Positions 7,599 to 15,117 of a DNA stretch of 64,000 nucleotides are shown here, in pieces. The notes under the pieces are model-generated. The model was not told the DNA's origin. It worked only from the letters and a program-made list of their open reading frames with translations, and did no database searches. The position numbers were made by a program, and so were the translations under genes. This stretch comes from Sinisalibacter aestuarii (GTDB lineage Bacteria; Pseudomonadota; Alphaproteobacteria; Rhodobacterales; Rhodobacteraceae), in the NCBI RefSeq assembly GCF_027923545.1, contig NZ_BROH01000016.1:1-64000 (forward strand). Reading direction: 5' to 3'. Within the stretch, counting starts at the first letter, position 1; each line of letters opens with the position of its first letter.

Positions 7599-9786
7599 AC
7601 CGCCCCTCCGCTTTCAGAAGTGCGGGCGTAAGCCCTGTCGGCGCGAGGATCTCGGCCAGAGCGTCGGTCACGCCGGCGGCCATGTCGCGTCCGCCGCAGA
7701 CCATCACGCGGGCGCCGTCCCGGATGAGCCGGGCGAGCGCGGCGGTGTCACCGCGCAGCGCGTCCTGCACGTAGTGGGGCCGGGCCCCGCGCGAGACGGC
7801 GGTGACCAGACGGGCCAGACGGCCTTCCTCCTGCCAGTCGGGCATCTCCTCGCCGTAGAGGTAGTCGCTGTCGGGATGCCGCATGCCGAAGAAGAGGTGG
7901 ATGGGGCGGTGCCGGGCATTGGCGCGCACGAAGCCTGCGAGCGGCCCGATCCCGGTTCCGGCGCCGATCAGGATCAAGGGCGCGCGGCCACGACCGGGGC
8001 GGAACCCCGGGTTACGGCGCCGAAAGGCGGTCACGGCGTCGCCGGGTTCCAGTGCCGTCAGTTGCCCCGAGCAGAGGCCGCCGGGGTGCTTCTTTACCAC
8101 GATCTCGATGAAACCGTCGCGGCGCGCGGAGGCGAGCGAGTAAAAGCGCGGCACCGGGCTGCCTTCGGGCAGAATACCGATCAGGTCGCCCGCGTCGAAG
8201 CGCGCGAAGCCCGTCCCGGCCAGCCGCCGCCAGAGCGTGGTACGCGGCAGCGCGAAGCGCAGGATCGCGGTCGGCGCCTGCACCTCGGCGCCGTAGTCCC
8301 GGCGGGAGACGAGGGTCAGCGTCTCGGTTCTGGGAAGAACCGGCTGATGGGTCAGTTCGAGGTCGATCCCCAGCACCTCGCCGAGCGCGCGGCCCCAGCG
8401 CGCGAAGTCTTGCGGCGATTGGCGGTCGATCGTGTCGAGCGGCAGAAGTTGCGGCCAGCCCTTCGCCTCGGCTGCGTCAGCGACTGCCTTTGCGAACCCG
8501 CAATAGGCCGGAAAACTGCGGTCGCCGAAGCCGAGCACGGCAAGCGGCGCATCGGGCGCGTAGTCGGTTGCGCCCAGCCGGGCGAGAAAGCCTTTCGCCG
8601 AAGCAGGCGCCGCGCCGTCGCCATAGGTCGCGGCCAGCACGATGATCTGCCCGGCGCGGGTGTAGCGATGTGGCGCGAAGGCTGACATCGGTGAGACATG
8701 CACGCTCTGGCCCGCCTCGGTCAGAGCGGCGTGGAGCGTGGCGGCGAAGCCCCATGTGCTGCCGCCTTCGCTGCCGACGAGCAGGATCGTTTCGGCACGT
8801 CCGGCAGGCTGATTGCCCCGGATGCGGGGCCGCCCGCGCCGCCCGGCGAACCAGATCAGGGTGCCGGTCATGCTCATTGCCGGCACGCCGAGCGCTACGA
8901 GCCCCAGCAACAGCCCCAGCGCCGCGGCGCCTTGCCCGGTATGCAGCATGTAGATGGTTTCCGAGATGCGCTCCCACCCGGTCAGATCGGCCCAGCTCAA
9001 AAGCGCGCCGGTGCCCTGATCGAGATACCCGGTGCCCTGAGCGGTCTTCAACGTGAAGACATCGGTGACATCGCCCGGATAGGGAAAGCTCAGCTCGCGC
9101 AGCGCGGCGACAGGCGTTTGCCGCAGAGCGGCTATCTCGTTCAGCGCGGCCCCCGTCTTGCCGCTCACTTCGGCGGGGGCGGCCGGCGTGACGCTGCCGT
9201 CGGGAAGCAGATCGAAGGTGGAGGCCGTCATCCAGAGGGCCGTGCTGGCCGAGAGGACAAGGCCGAACACCGCGATCCGCGCGATTTCGACATGAAGGCG
9301 CCCTGCGAGCGGCCCGCGCAGGGGCGCGAACCAGTGCCGCCAGCCGCCCGCCCGCCGCGCGACCAGCGCCGCGCCCGACAGCGCCAGGACCAGCATCGCC
9401 GCCGCCCCGGCGGCCATCGCGATGCGGCCGCCATCGCCAAGAAACAGCGAGCGGTGCAAATTGGTGAGCCACCGCTCGGCCTGGTTGGGGTCGGCCGATG
9501 CCACGCCCCGGCCCGTGGCGGGCTCGATCACGGCGGCTCCGGGCGCGCCCTGATCGAACCAGTAGGCGGTGATCCGGCCCGAAGGTGACCGGCGGATCTG
9601 CTCGACGCCCGGATAGATCGCCCGGATACGCTCAGCCAGAGCGCCGACCGTCAGGCCGGCCTCGGCTTGCGGCGCAGCGATCCGCTCGGCCGCGGGAAAG
9701 ACCGAGAGCGCCGCGCCGCTCAGGGCGAGGATTGTGACGAGCGCGAGGGCCAGAAGACCCGGCCAGCGATGGAATGCACGGATCAT
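7579..9786 (-). CDS. PepSY-TM / flavodoxin / FAD-NAD(P) reductase fusion
   Basis: This 735-residue fusion has three parts. Residues 1-330 form a PepSY-associated membrane domain with a first helix at residues 8-30, a central extracytoplasmic part and further helices to about 325. A flavodoxin-like domain follows (LLVGSEGGSTWGFA, LAATYGDGAAPASAKGF, FGDRSFPAYCGFAKA). The C-terminal third is a ferredoxin-reductase module with an FAD motif (PRFYSLASARRDGF), a nucleotide-binding motif (LIGAGTGIGPLAGFVRANA) and the end YVEDVY. It resembles the sulfite-reductase/P450-reductase diflavin core. It should move electrons from NAD(P)H in the cytoplasm through FAD and FMN across the membrane. It sits between the DUF2271 and apbE genes in one operon. 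Confidence 0.9.
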   Translation of the reverse strand: MIRAFHRWPGLLALALVTILALSGAALSVFPAAERIAAPQAEAGLTVGALAERIRAIYPGVEQIRRSPSGRITAYWFDQGAPGAAVIEPATGRGVASADPNQAERWLTNLHRSLFLGDGGRIAMAAGAAAMLVLALSGAALVARRAGGWRHWFAPLRGPLAGRLHVEIARIAVFGLVLSASTALWMTASTFDLLPDGSVTPAAPAEVSGKTGAALNEIAALRQTPVAALRELSFPYPGDVTDVFTLKTAQGTGYLDQGTGALLSWADLTGWERISETIYMLHTGQGAAALGLLLGLVALGVPAMSMTGTLIWFAGRRGRPRIRGNQPAGRAETILLVGSEGGSTWGFAATLHAALTEAGQSVHVSPMSAFAPHRYTRAGQIIVLAATYGDGAAPASAKGFLARLGATDYAPDAPLAVLGFGDRSFPAYCGFAKAVADAAEAKGWPQLLPLDTIDRQSPQDFARWGRALGEVLGIDLELTHQPVLPRTETLTLVSRRDYGAEVQAPTAILRFALPRTTLWRRLAGTGFARFDAGDLIGILPEGSPVPRFYSLASARRDGFIEIVVKKHPGGLCSGQLTALEPGDAVTAFRRRNPGFRPGRGRAPLILIGAGTGIGPLAGFVRANARHRPIHLFFGMRHPDSDYLYGEEMPDWQEEGRLARLVTAVSRGARPHYVQDALRGDTAALARLIRDGARVMVCGGRDMAAGVTDALAEILAPTGLTPALLKAEGRYVEDVY

Positions 9787-9798
9787 GGCCCTGTTTCC

Positions 9799-10269
9799 TC
9801 ACATGTCGTAGGTGAAGCTGGCGACGTAGCGGCGCCCGTTCACAGGCGTGCCGGCGCCGTCCGTCGTCAGCGGAGCGCTTACTTCGTTGGGGCTGTCGCG
9901 CATGTCTTCGACGGCGGCGTCGATGTGAAGCGTATAGCCCGCATCGAAGAGTGCATCGGCGAGGTCAAGGGTGATCTCCAGCGTCCGACCCGCGCCGACG
10001 CTCGCGCCGGTGATGCCGTTCACCTGTGCGGTATCGCCGCCTGTCGCGCGATACCAGTCGCTCAGATGCTCGTAGTATTTGGATTTGCCGCCCGCCATCC
10101 AGAGGCTGCCGACATAGGCACCCGAGGCGTCGGTGACGTAGAGCGCCAGATAGGCGCCGTCGCCGCCGTAATTGTTCAGGGTGGTGGTGAGGGTCACCGG
10201 CCGGGCCATGGCCAGGCCGGGAAGCGTCAGCGCGGTGGTCACCGCGAGCGTTGCGAGGAGCGATTTCAT
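9799..10269 (-). CDS. DUF2271 protein, periplasmic, candidate flavinylation target
   Basis: The 156-residue protein has a signal peptide (MKSLLATLAVTTALTLPGLA, likely cleaved at AMA-RP). The DUF2271 fold follows, with NNYGGDGAYLALYVTDASG, YVGSLWMAGGKSKYYEHLSD and a C-terminal GRRYVASFTYDM. Residues 84-90 read NGITGAS, close to the ApbE acceptor motif D-x-x-T/S-G-A-T/S, and S90 would be the modified residue. Its function as a periplasmic FMN carrier is inferred from this motif and from the apbE gene downstream. It lies 12 bp after the reductase start on the same strand and 38 bp after the PepSY gene stop. Confidence 0.85.
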   Translation of the reverse strand: MKSLLATLAVTTALTLPGLAMARPVTLTTTLNNYGGDGAYLALYVTDASGAYVGSLWMAGGKSKYYEHLSDWYRATGGDTAQVNGITGASVGAGRTLEITLDLADALFDAGYTLHIDAAVEDMRDSPNEVSAPLTTDGAGTPVNGRRYVASFTYDM

Positions 10270-10307
10270 TGGGGGGATCCTTGTTCGGGGAATTGCTGCG
10301 GCGAAGC

Positions 10308-10685
10308 TCAGTTCACCTGGACCTGCGGCGGGGTGGTGTTGCCGAAGAGGCCGTTCCGCGGCGGCGCGACGGTGCCGGCGGGCGCGGGATTGCGGGCACC
10401 GCGGCGGCGGTCGTCGTCCTCGTAATCCATCTCGACGATTGCCAGCGTCATCGGGTCGAGTTTTACCTCGATCTCGCGGCCTTTGCTGTCACGTCCCTTG
10501 ATCTCGTAGCAGCCATCGTCGATCCCGACGTGGCGCACATTCCAGCCGTTCTGCTCGGCCACCTGCATCGCGGCCTCGCGCGGCTGCCACTGGCCGCGGG
10601 GCGCGTAGCAATCGTCGTCATCGGCAAGGGCCGCGCCTGCGGGCAGAAGTGCCGCGAGTGCGAATGCGGTGAGGGTCTTTCTCAT
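10308..10685 (-). CDS. PepSY-domain secreted protein (first gene of the flavin operon)
   Basis: The 125-residue protein has a signal peptide (MRKTLTAFALAALLPAGAALA) followed by an acidic start DDDDCYAPRG. A PepSY-type domain follows: WQPREAAMQVAEQNGWNVRH, GIDDGCYEIKGRDSKGREIEV and LDPMTLAIVEMDYEDDD. Two cysteines are conserved with the paralogue at 12286-12603 and could form a disulfide. The tail after about residue 92 is basic and Pro/Gly-rich and has no counterpart in the paralogue. It is the first gene of the operon that ends with apbE. Its promoter region carries the 49-bp operator. PepSY proteins of this type are often controlled by two-component systems; no ligand is known. Confidence 0.85.
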   Translation of the reverse strand: MRKTLTAFALAALLPAGAALADDDDCYAPRGQWQPREAAMQVAEQNGWNVRHVGIDDGCYEIKGRDSKGREIEVKLDPMTLAIVEMDYEDDDRRRGARNPAPAGTVAPPRNGLFGNTTPPQVQVN

Positions 10686-10729
10686 GACAGGTCTCCTTTT
10701 GTCTGCTGAGACCTGTCTGGAGCGCCGAC

Positions 10730-10778
10730 CTGAGGGTTTCCTGACGGCGCGGCGATTCCCCCTTCAGCTTGCCGTCAG
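10730..10778. promoter_or_regulatory. 49-bp inverted double direct-repeat operator (copy A)
   Basis: CTGA at 10730 and 10741 and TCAG at 10764 and 10775 form two 11-bp-spaced direct repeats facing each other across 19 bases. The right half reads TTCAGCTTGCCGTCAG. It lies 44 bases upstream of the PepSY start at 10685. An 11-bp repeat period is typical of OmpR/PhoB-family binding, and a regulator of that family is encoded 2 kb away. Confidence 0.75.
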
Positions 10779-10786
10779 GAAGGGAA

Positions 10787-10811
10787 AAGGCCGGCTGAAG
10801 CAGCCGGCCTT
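10787..10811. terminator. Hairpin terminator, probably for the unknown-function gene
   Basis: AAGGCCGGCT (10787-10796) pairs with AGCCGGCCTT (10802-10811) around a 5-base loop. On the minus strand it is followed by TTTT and lies about 93 bases beyond the stop of the gene at 10904. On the plus strand a second small palindrome and TTTT follow, so it may work both ways. Confidence 0.65.
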
Positions 10812-10903
10812 CGAAGCTTCTTTTGGGTGGGAGAGAGCCATCTGACCACCTGTTGCCGGGCCTCAGTTGTCAAAGCCAGGTTTGTGCGGATCACCGATAC
10901 CCG

Positions 10904-11458
10904 TCATTGGCGTGAGCTAGGCTTCATAAGCGGGTCCGGCGGGATCGTGACGGTCGCCGGATGAGCAGATGAAGGGTGCGCCCGCGCGGCCATGTCGACG
11001 AGCAGTGCCGACGGGTAGAGCACGTCGATATCGCTGGTCTGGTGCCAGATCATTGTCTCTGCCAGGCGCGTTGTTTCGGCGTCCCCGTTCTCGTCCGCCA
11101 CTGCATAAAGCTCGACCAAAGCAGTCACGAGGTTTACGTCACCGTCGTAGAGCTGCGACAGTTCCGCCTCGATGCGCATCCGGTCGGGTAAGTCCACCAT
11201 CCGGCTTGTTGGCACAACACCGACCCAGCCAAGCAACGGCAGGACCAGCCGTTCTTGCGCGGCGTTTTGCAGTGCCATGAGTTCGGCGGCTGCGCGGGCG
11301 GCGGCGCCAATCTCACCGGGCCTTGTAGTGATTTTCTCGAGCTGTGCCTGGAAATCCGCGTGAACTGCGCTCAGGGCGTAGGGGGTTTCGTAGGGTGCCG
11401 CCTCGGCAGGGATGACAAGGGGCGACAGGGCCGCAGCGACGATCAGAATCTTTTGCAT
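10904..11458 (-). CDS. Secreted protein of unknown function
   Basis: I do not recognise this 184-residue protein. It has a signal peptide (MQKILIVAAALSPLVIPAEA), then a mostly helical, Ala/Leu-rich body with ADFQAQLEKITTRPGEIGAA, ERLVLPLLGWVGVVPTSRMV and LVTALVELYAVADENGDAET. It ends in a Pro/His-rich tail. There are no cysteines in the mature part, no heme CxxCH motif and no membrane helix. The start has a close GGAGG site. It is alone between its own operator copy and a terminator, yet shares the operator with the flavin operon and the cytochrome operon. I therefore infer a role in the same extracytoplasmic process. Confidence 0.75.
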   Translation of the reverse strand: MQKILIVAAALSPLVIPAEAAPYETPYALSAVHADFQAQLEKITTRPGEIGAAARAAAELMALQNAAQERLVLPLLGWVGVVPTSRMVDLPDRMRIEAELSQLYDGDVNLVTALVELYAVADENGDAETTRLAETMIWHQTSDIDVLYPSALLVDMAARAHPSSAHPATVTIPPDPLMKPSSRQ

Positions 11459-11501
11459 CTTAGCCTCCTCTTACTTGATGAATTCAATGTGAGGGTCATG
11501 C

Positions 11502-11550
11502 CTGATGTTTGCCTGACGGGAGTGCGGTTTACGGTTCAGCTTGCCGTCAG
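11502..11550. promoter_or_regulatory. 49-bp inverted double direct-repeat operator (copy B)
   Basis: CTGA at 11502 and 11513 and TCAG at 11536 and 11547 repeat the spacing of copy A exactly. The right half TTCAGCTTGCCGTCAG is identical to copy A. It lies 43 bases upstream of the unknown-function gene start at 11458. Confidence 0.75.
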
Positions 11551-11621
11551 GAAAAGGCCCTGCGCTGAAGTGCGGGGCCAGGTGGGATCGAAGGGACGGT
11601 CGGCCCTGTAGCCTGTGCGAG

Positions 11622-12293
11622 TCAGCAGATGTCATCTGGTCCCGGGGTGCGTTTGTGGCCGGTAACCATGGCACGCGCGAGGTTCTCGCGATGCCGGACG
11701 GATGCCAGCACGACGCCACCGACATGCAGCGCCGCAAGCAGCAACATCAGGTTTGCCAGCGTCTCGTGGACCTCTTTCAGCGGACCGTCAATCTCGTCCC
11801 GCGCGCCGTATTCGTGCGCGTCCCGGTCGCCGTCGGCCCGGGCAGGGGGCACGATCCAGGTTGCGTCCGGCAACATCGCCACGCGGTCCGGCTCTGCAAT
11901 GAGCCAGCCGGTGAAGGCGGTGCCCGACAGGGTAATGAGCAGCGCCAGGATCATCGCGGCGCCCGCTGGATTGTGGCCGAGATGGCGCTGTTCGCTTCGC
12001 CCGGCCATGTCGCGGAGATAGGCGAGCGTAGCGCCAGGGCCCTTGAGAAACTGGGCGAAACGCGCATATCGTCCGCCGACAAAGCCCCAGATCAGCCGAA
12101 ATGCAATGAGGCCGGCCACCGTATAGCCCGCGATCTCGTGCAGCGGCTGCACTTCGTCGGCGGTGAGCCAGGCCGTCGCGAAAGCGGCGACAAGGCTCCA
12201 GTGAAACACCCGCACCAGCGGATCCCAGACCCGAACCTTGCCGGACGTCTCAATCTCCGTCTGCGGCGGCTTGTGCGTGGCGGTGTCAGTCAT
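11622..12293 (-). CDS. Cytochrome b561-family membrane protein
   Basis: The 223-residue product is a b-type cytochrome of the b561/Ni-Fe-hydrogenase cytochrome family. After VRVWDPLVRVFHWSLVAAF (first helix with a heme-ligand histidine) come VQPLHEIAGYTVAGLIAFRL, the YARFAQFLKGP loop, the helix AAMILALLITLSGTAFTGWL and the last helix with EVHETLANLMLLLAALHVGG. The histidines pair as expected for two hemes. The ATG at 12293 overlaps the stop of the PepSY gene (ATGACTGA), which fixes the start. It probably passes electrons between the quinone pool and a periplasmic partner such as the PepSY or flavin proteins of this region. Confidence 0.87.
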   Translation of the reverse strand: MTDTATHKPPQTEIETSGKVRVWDPLVRVFHWSLVAAFATAWLTADEVQPLHEIAGYTVAGLIAFRLIWGFVGGRYARFAQFLKGPGATLAYLRDMAGRSEQRHLGHNPAGAAMILALLITLSGTAFTGWLIAEPDRVAMLPDATWIVPPARADGDRDAHEYGARDEIDGPLKEVHETLANLMLLLAALHVGGVVLASVRHRENLARAMVTGHKRTPGPDDIC

Positions 12294-12603
12294 TGTCGTC
12301 TCCGTCGCGATCCCGGCGCGGGCGATCGTCATCATCGTCCTCATATTCAAACTCGATCACCTGAAGCGTGGCGGGATGGATGGTGACCTCGATCTGACGC
12401 CCATCGGAATCGTAGCCTTTGATCTCGTAGCATCCGTCGTCGATCTTGATGCGGCGCACCGACCAGCCGTTCTCCTCGGCAAGCCGGGCGACGGCATCGC
12501 GCGGCTGCCAATCGGCCATCGGCACGAAGCAGTCATCGTCCGCCAGGGCGGCGCTGGCCGGAAAGACCGCGAGAAAGCCGAGAATTGTCAATGTCTTCTT
12601 CAT
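12286..12603 (-). CDS. PepSY-domain secreted protein (second paralogue)
   Basis: The 105-residue protein has a signal peptide (MKKTLTILGFLAVFPASAALA) and then DDDCFVPMADWQPRDAVARL, the PepSY core IDDGCYEIKGYDSDGRQIEV and IHPATLQVIEFEYEDDDDD. The tail is very acidic and Arg-rich. It matches the protein at 10308-10685 closely from the first cysteine to the EYED segment, so the two arose by duplication. It overlaps the cytochrome b561 gene by 8 bp. It is divergent from the response-regulator gene, with a 49-bp operator between them. Binding of a metal or cation by the Asp-rich tail is possible but not shown. Confidence 0.87.
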   Translation of the reverse strand: MKKTLTILGFLAVFPASAALADDDCFVPMADWQPRDAVARLAEENGWSVRRIKIDDGCYEIKGYDSDGRQIEVTIHPATLQVIEFEYEDDDDDRPRRDRDGDDND

Positions 12604-12654
12604 GGGCCAAACTCCTCGCTGCGGCCATCTTGATGCACTTCATGCGCGCCGAAG

Positions 12655-12703
12655 CTGACAGCAGCCTGAAGGGGCATGCGGCCCCGCTTCAGCTTCGCGT
12701 CAG
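12655..12703. promoter_or_regulatory. 49-bp inverted double direct-repeat operator (copy C)
   Basis: CTGA at 12655 and 12666 and TCAG at 12689 and 12700 keep the same spacing as copies A and B, with a TTCAGCTTCGCGTCAG right half. It sits in the divergent region between the PepSY-cytochrome operon (51 bases from its start) and the response-regulator gene (43 bases from its start). It could therefore serve both and give autoregulation. Confidence 0.75.
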
Positions 12704-12746
12704 CCAAACGGGTCATGGAGGGTCATCGGGGAAAAGAGAGGCGACC

Positions 12747-13406
12747 ATGCGCATCCTGCTGATCGAGGACGACACGGTTCTGGGCGCCGCCGTGCGCGAC
12801 CAGATCGCGGCCGATGGCCAGTCGGTCGACTGGGTCACGCGCCTCGATGCCGCGGGCGACGCCCTGCATGGCGCGTCCTACGATCTGATCCTGCTCGATC
12901 TCATGCTGCCCGACGGGCGCGGCATCGGGTTCCTGAAGCGCTTGCGCGCGCGGGGCGAGGTGACGCCCGTCATCATCCTGACCGCGCTCGATCAGGTGTC
13001 GGACCGGATCGAGGGGCTGAATGCCGGCGCCGACGACTACCTGGTCAAGCCCTTCGATCTGGCCGAGCTTTCCGCGCGGATCGGCTCGGTCGCCCGGCGT
13101 TATAGCGGAAACCCGAACCCCATCGTCACCCATGGGCCGCTTGAGATCGACCTTGCGGCACGCAGTGTGCGCCGAGATGGCAGGCCCGTCCAGCTGACGG
13201 CCCGCGAATGGGCCCTGTTCGAAGCCTTCCTTGCGCGCCCCGGCCAGCTCTTGTCGAAGGCGCAACTGGAAGACAAGCTCTACGCCTTTGACGCCGAGGT
13301 GGAGAGCAACACGATCGAAGTTCATGTCAGCCGCCTGCGCAAGAAGCTCGGCTCCGCGGTTATCGAGACCGAGCGGGGCCTGGGCTACAGGCTGGGCAAG
13401 CCATGA
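12747..13406 (+). CDS. OmpR-family response regulator
   Basis: The 219-residue protein has a receiver domain with the acidic pair D8/D9, phosphoacceptor D51 (LILLDLMLPDG), T79 and K101 (DDYLVKPF). A winged-helix output domain follows (LTAREWALFEAFLARPGQLL, NTIEVHVSRLRKKLG, GLGYRLG). It belongs to the QseB/PmrA/TctD-like branch. The ATG at 12747 starts the receiver fold directly, and earlier in-frame codons lie within the operator. Its stop overlaps the kinase start by four bases. It most likely binds the 49-bp operators found in three promoters of this region, including its own. Confidence 0.92.
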   Translation: MRILLIEDDTVLGAAVRDQIAADGQSVDWVTRLDAAGDALHGASYDLILLDLMLPDGRGIGFLKRLRARGEVTPVIILTALDQVSDRIEGLNAGADDYLVKPFDLAELSARIGSVARRYSGNPNPIVTHGPLEIDLAARSVRRDGRPVQLTAREWALFEAFLARPGQLLSKAQLEDKLYAFDAEVESNTIEVHVSRLRKKLGSAVIETERGLGYRLGKP

Positions 13407-14773
13407 GGCTGCCCCGCAGCCTTCAGGCAAGGCTCGGTCTTTCGGTCGGGCTCGCGCTGACGATCCTGTGGTTCCTGGCCGCGACGGGCACAGCGGTGAT
13501 CCTTCGGGGCGAGATGGACGAGGTCTTCGACAGCGCCCTGCGCGAGACCGCGGAGCGCATTCTGCCGCTCGCCGTGACCGATATCGTCGGGCGCGAGGAT
13601 GAGGGGATCACCCAGCGGCTCGCGCCGATCCGCGAGCATGACGAGTTTTTCACCTATGTCGTGCGCGATGCCGAGGGGCGGATTCTCCTGCAATCCCATG
13701 CGGCGGATCCGGAGGTCTTCCCGGCTTATGACGGGCCGGGATTCCGGCAGACCGCGACCCATCGCCTGTACAGCGATGCGGCGCTTCAGGGGACGATCCG
13801 GATCACGGTTGCCGAACCGCTGGCCCATCGGGCGGCGGTGGCGCGGGAAATCCAGATGGGTCTTGGCCTTCCGCTGCTGATCGTGCTGCCGATCGCACTG
13901 GCAGCGATCATTCTGGCCGTCCGGTTCAGCCTCGTGCCCTTGCGCCGCTACCGCGCAAGGTTGGAATCGCGCGGCGCCCACGACTTGTCGGAAGTTCCGG
14001 CTGACGATCTGCCGGCGGAGATCGGTCCGCTGGCCGAAGCCCTGAACAGTCTGTTGGCCAGGTTGCGAGAGGCATTCGAGGCCGAGCGCAGCTTTGCCGC
14101 GAATGCCGCACACGAACTGCGCACGCCGCTCGCGGGCGCCATTGCCCAGGCGCAGCGGCTCCGGTCGGAATCGCGAGACCCTGCCGTCGAAGCGCGTGCC
14201 GCCGAGATCGAGGCCACGCTCAAGCGGCTGACGCGGCTCTCGGAGCGTCTTATGCAACTTGCCAGGGCAGAGGGCGGCCGGCTACGCCTCGACAGAAGCG
14301 CAGACCTGCGGGCCGTTGCGCGGGTTATGGTGGAGGATATCGGACATGCGCACGCACCGGGGCGTATCGTGCTGACGCTGCCGGAGACGCCGGTCATGTC
14401 GGATCTCGATCCCGATGCCTTCGCGATCCTGTGCCGCAACCTCGTGGAGAACGGTCTGCGGCATGGATCGGAGAGCGCCCCCGTCGACGTGACGCTGACC
14501 GCCGGCGGGCAGCTGATCGTCGCAAACGATGGGCCCGTCGTGCCGCGCGATGTTCTGGACCGTCTGACGGCCCGGTTCGAGCGGGCAGATGCAAGCAGCG
14601 ATGGCAGCGGGCTGGGCCTTGCCATTGTCGCCGCCATCGCCGACCGGATCGGCAGCCCGCTTGTTCTGACCTCGCCGCGCCCGGGCGCTACGGCCGGCTT
14701 TCAGGCGTCGGTGATGTTGCCGACAGAGGGTGCCGTTGGGCCATACCCGTTGATCGCTGAAAAAAGATCGTGA
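13403..14773 (+). CDS. Sensor histidine kinase
   Basis: The 456-residue kinase has a first membrane helix at about residues 11-34 and a periplasmic sensor of about 120 residues. A second helix lies at about residues 152-174 (GLPLLIVLPIALAAIILAV). A HAMP-like linker follows, then the dimerisation box AANAAHELRTPLAGAI with phospho-accepting H237. The ATPase domain has NLVENGLRHG and GSGLGLAIVAAIADR. The ATGA overlap with the response-regulator gene shows they form one unit. The sensor domain resembles those of QseC/TctE-type kinases. Its signal is unknown; metal, redox or membrane-quinone state are reasonable guesses given the target genes. Confidence 0.92.
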   Translation: MRLPRSLQARLGLSVGLALTILWFLAATGTAVILRGEMDEVFDSALRETAERILPLAVTDIVGREDEGITQRLAPIREHDEFFTYVVRDAEGRILLQSHAADPEVFPAYDGPGFRQTATHRLYSDAALQGTIRITVAEPLAHRAAVAREIQMGLGLPLLIVLPIALAAIILAVRFSLVPLRRYRARLESRGAHDLSEVPADDLPAEIGPLAEALNSLLARLREAFEAERSFAANAAHELRTPLAGAIAQAQRLRSESRDPAVEARAAEIEATLKRLTRLSERLMQLARAEGGRLRLDRSADLRAVARVMVEDIGHAHAPGRIVLTLPETPVMSDLDPDAFAILCRNLVENGLRHGSESAPVDVTLTAGGQLIVANDGPVVPRDVLDRLTARFERADASSDGSGLGLAIVAAIADRIGSPLVLTSPRPGATAGFQASVMLPTEGAVGPYPLIAEKRS

Positions 14774-15117
14774 AACAAAGCCGGAAAGCAGGCCGCCGAG
14801 GGTCCCTCGACGGCTGCGAAGCGACCCGCCGCCAACCCGAGCCGATCGAACTTTCAGGATCCGCGGGCGAGGTTGTCGGGGCTTCGTGTGAGGCATCTTT
14901 CCGGAGGGCGGTGACGCGGTGGTATTGCCGGGCCATAGGCAGCGGCGCGGTCGATGCCAGGCCATCTGAATGATCCAGCCACCTCCGGCTCAGGTCTTTG
15001 CATTTCCAAATTATTACCAAAATACTTCCGGCTAATCGTTTTGAGCATAAGACAGCACCTGTTCAGGTTCCTAGGATCTGGCCAACCGTATTGATCCAAT
15101 ATCGAAAGGCCAGCGCC
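14774..15117. other. Non-coding region with an AT-rich promoter stretch
   Basis: These 344 bases carry no gene I can support. The left two thirds are GC-rich without coding signals. From about 15001 the sequence becomes AT-rich (AAATTATTACCAAAATAC) and is the likely promoter zone for the dioxygenase operon. A GAAAGG ribosome site lies near 15104. Confidence 0.4.
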
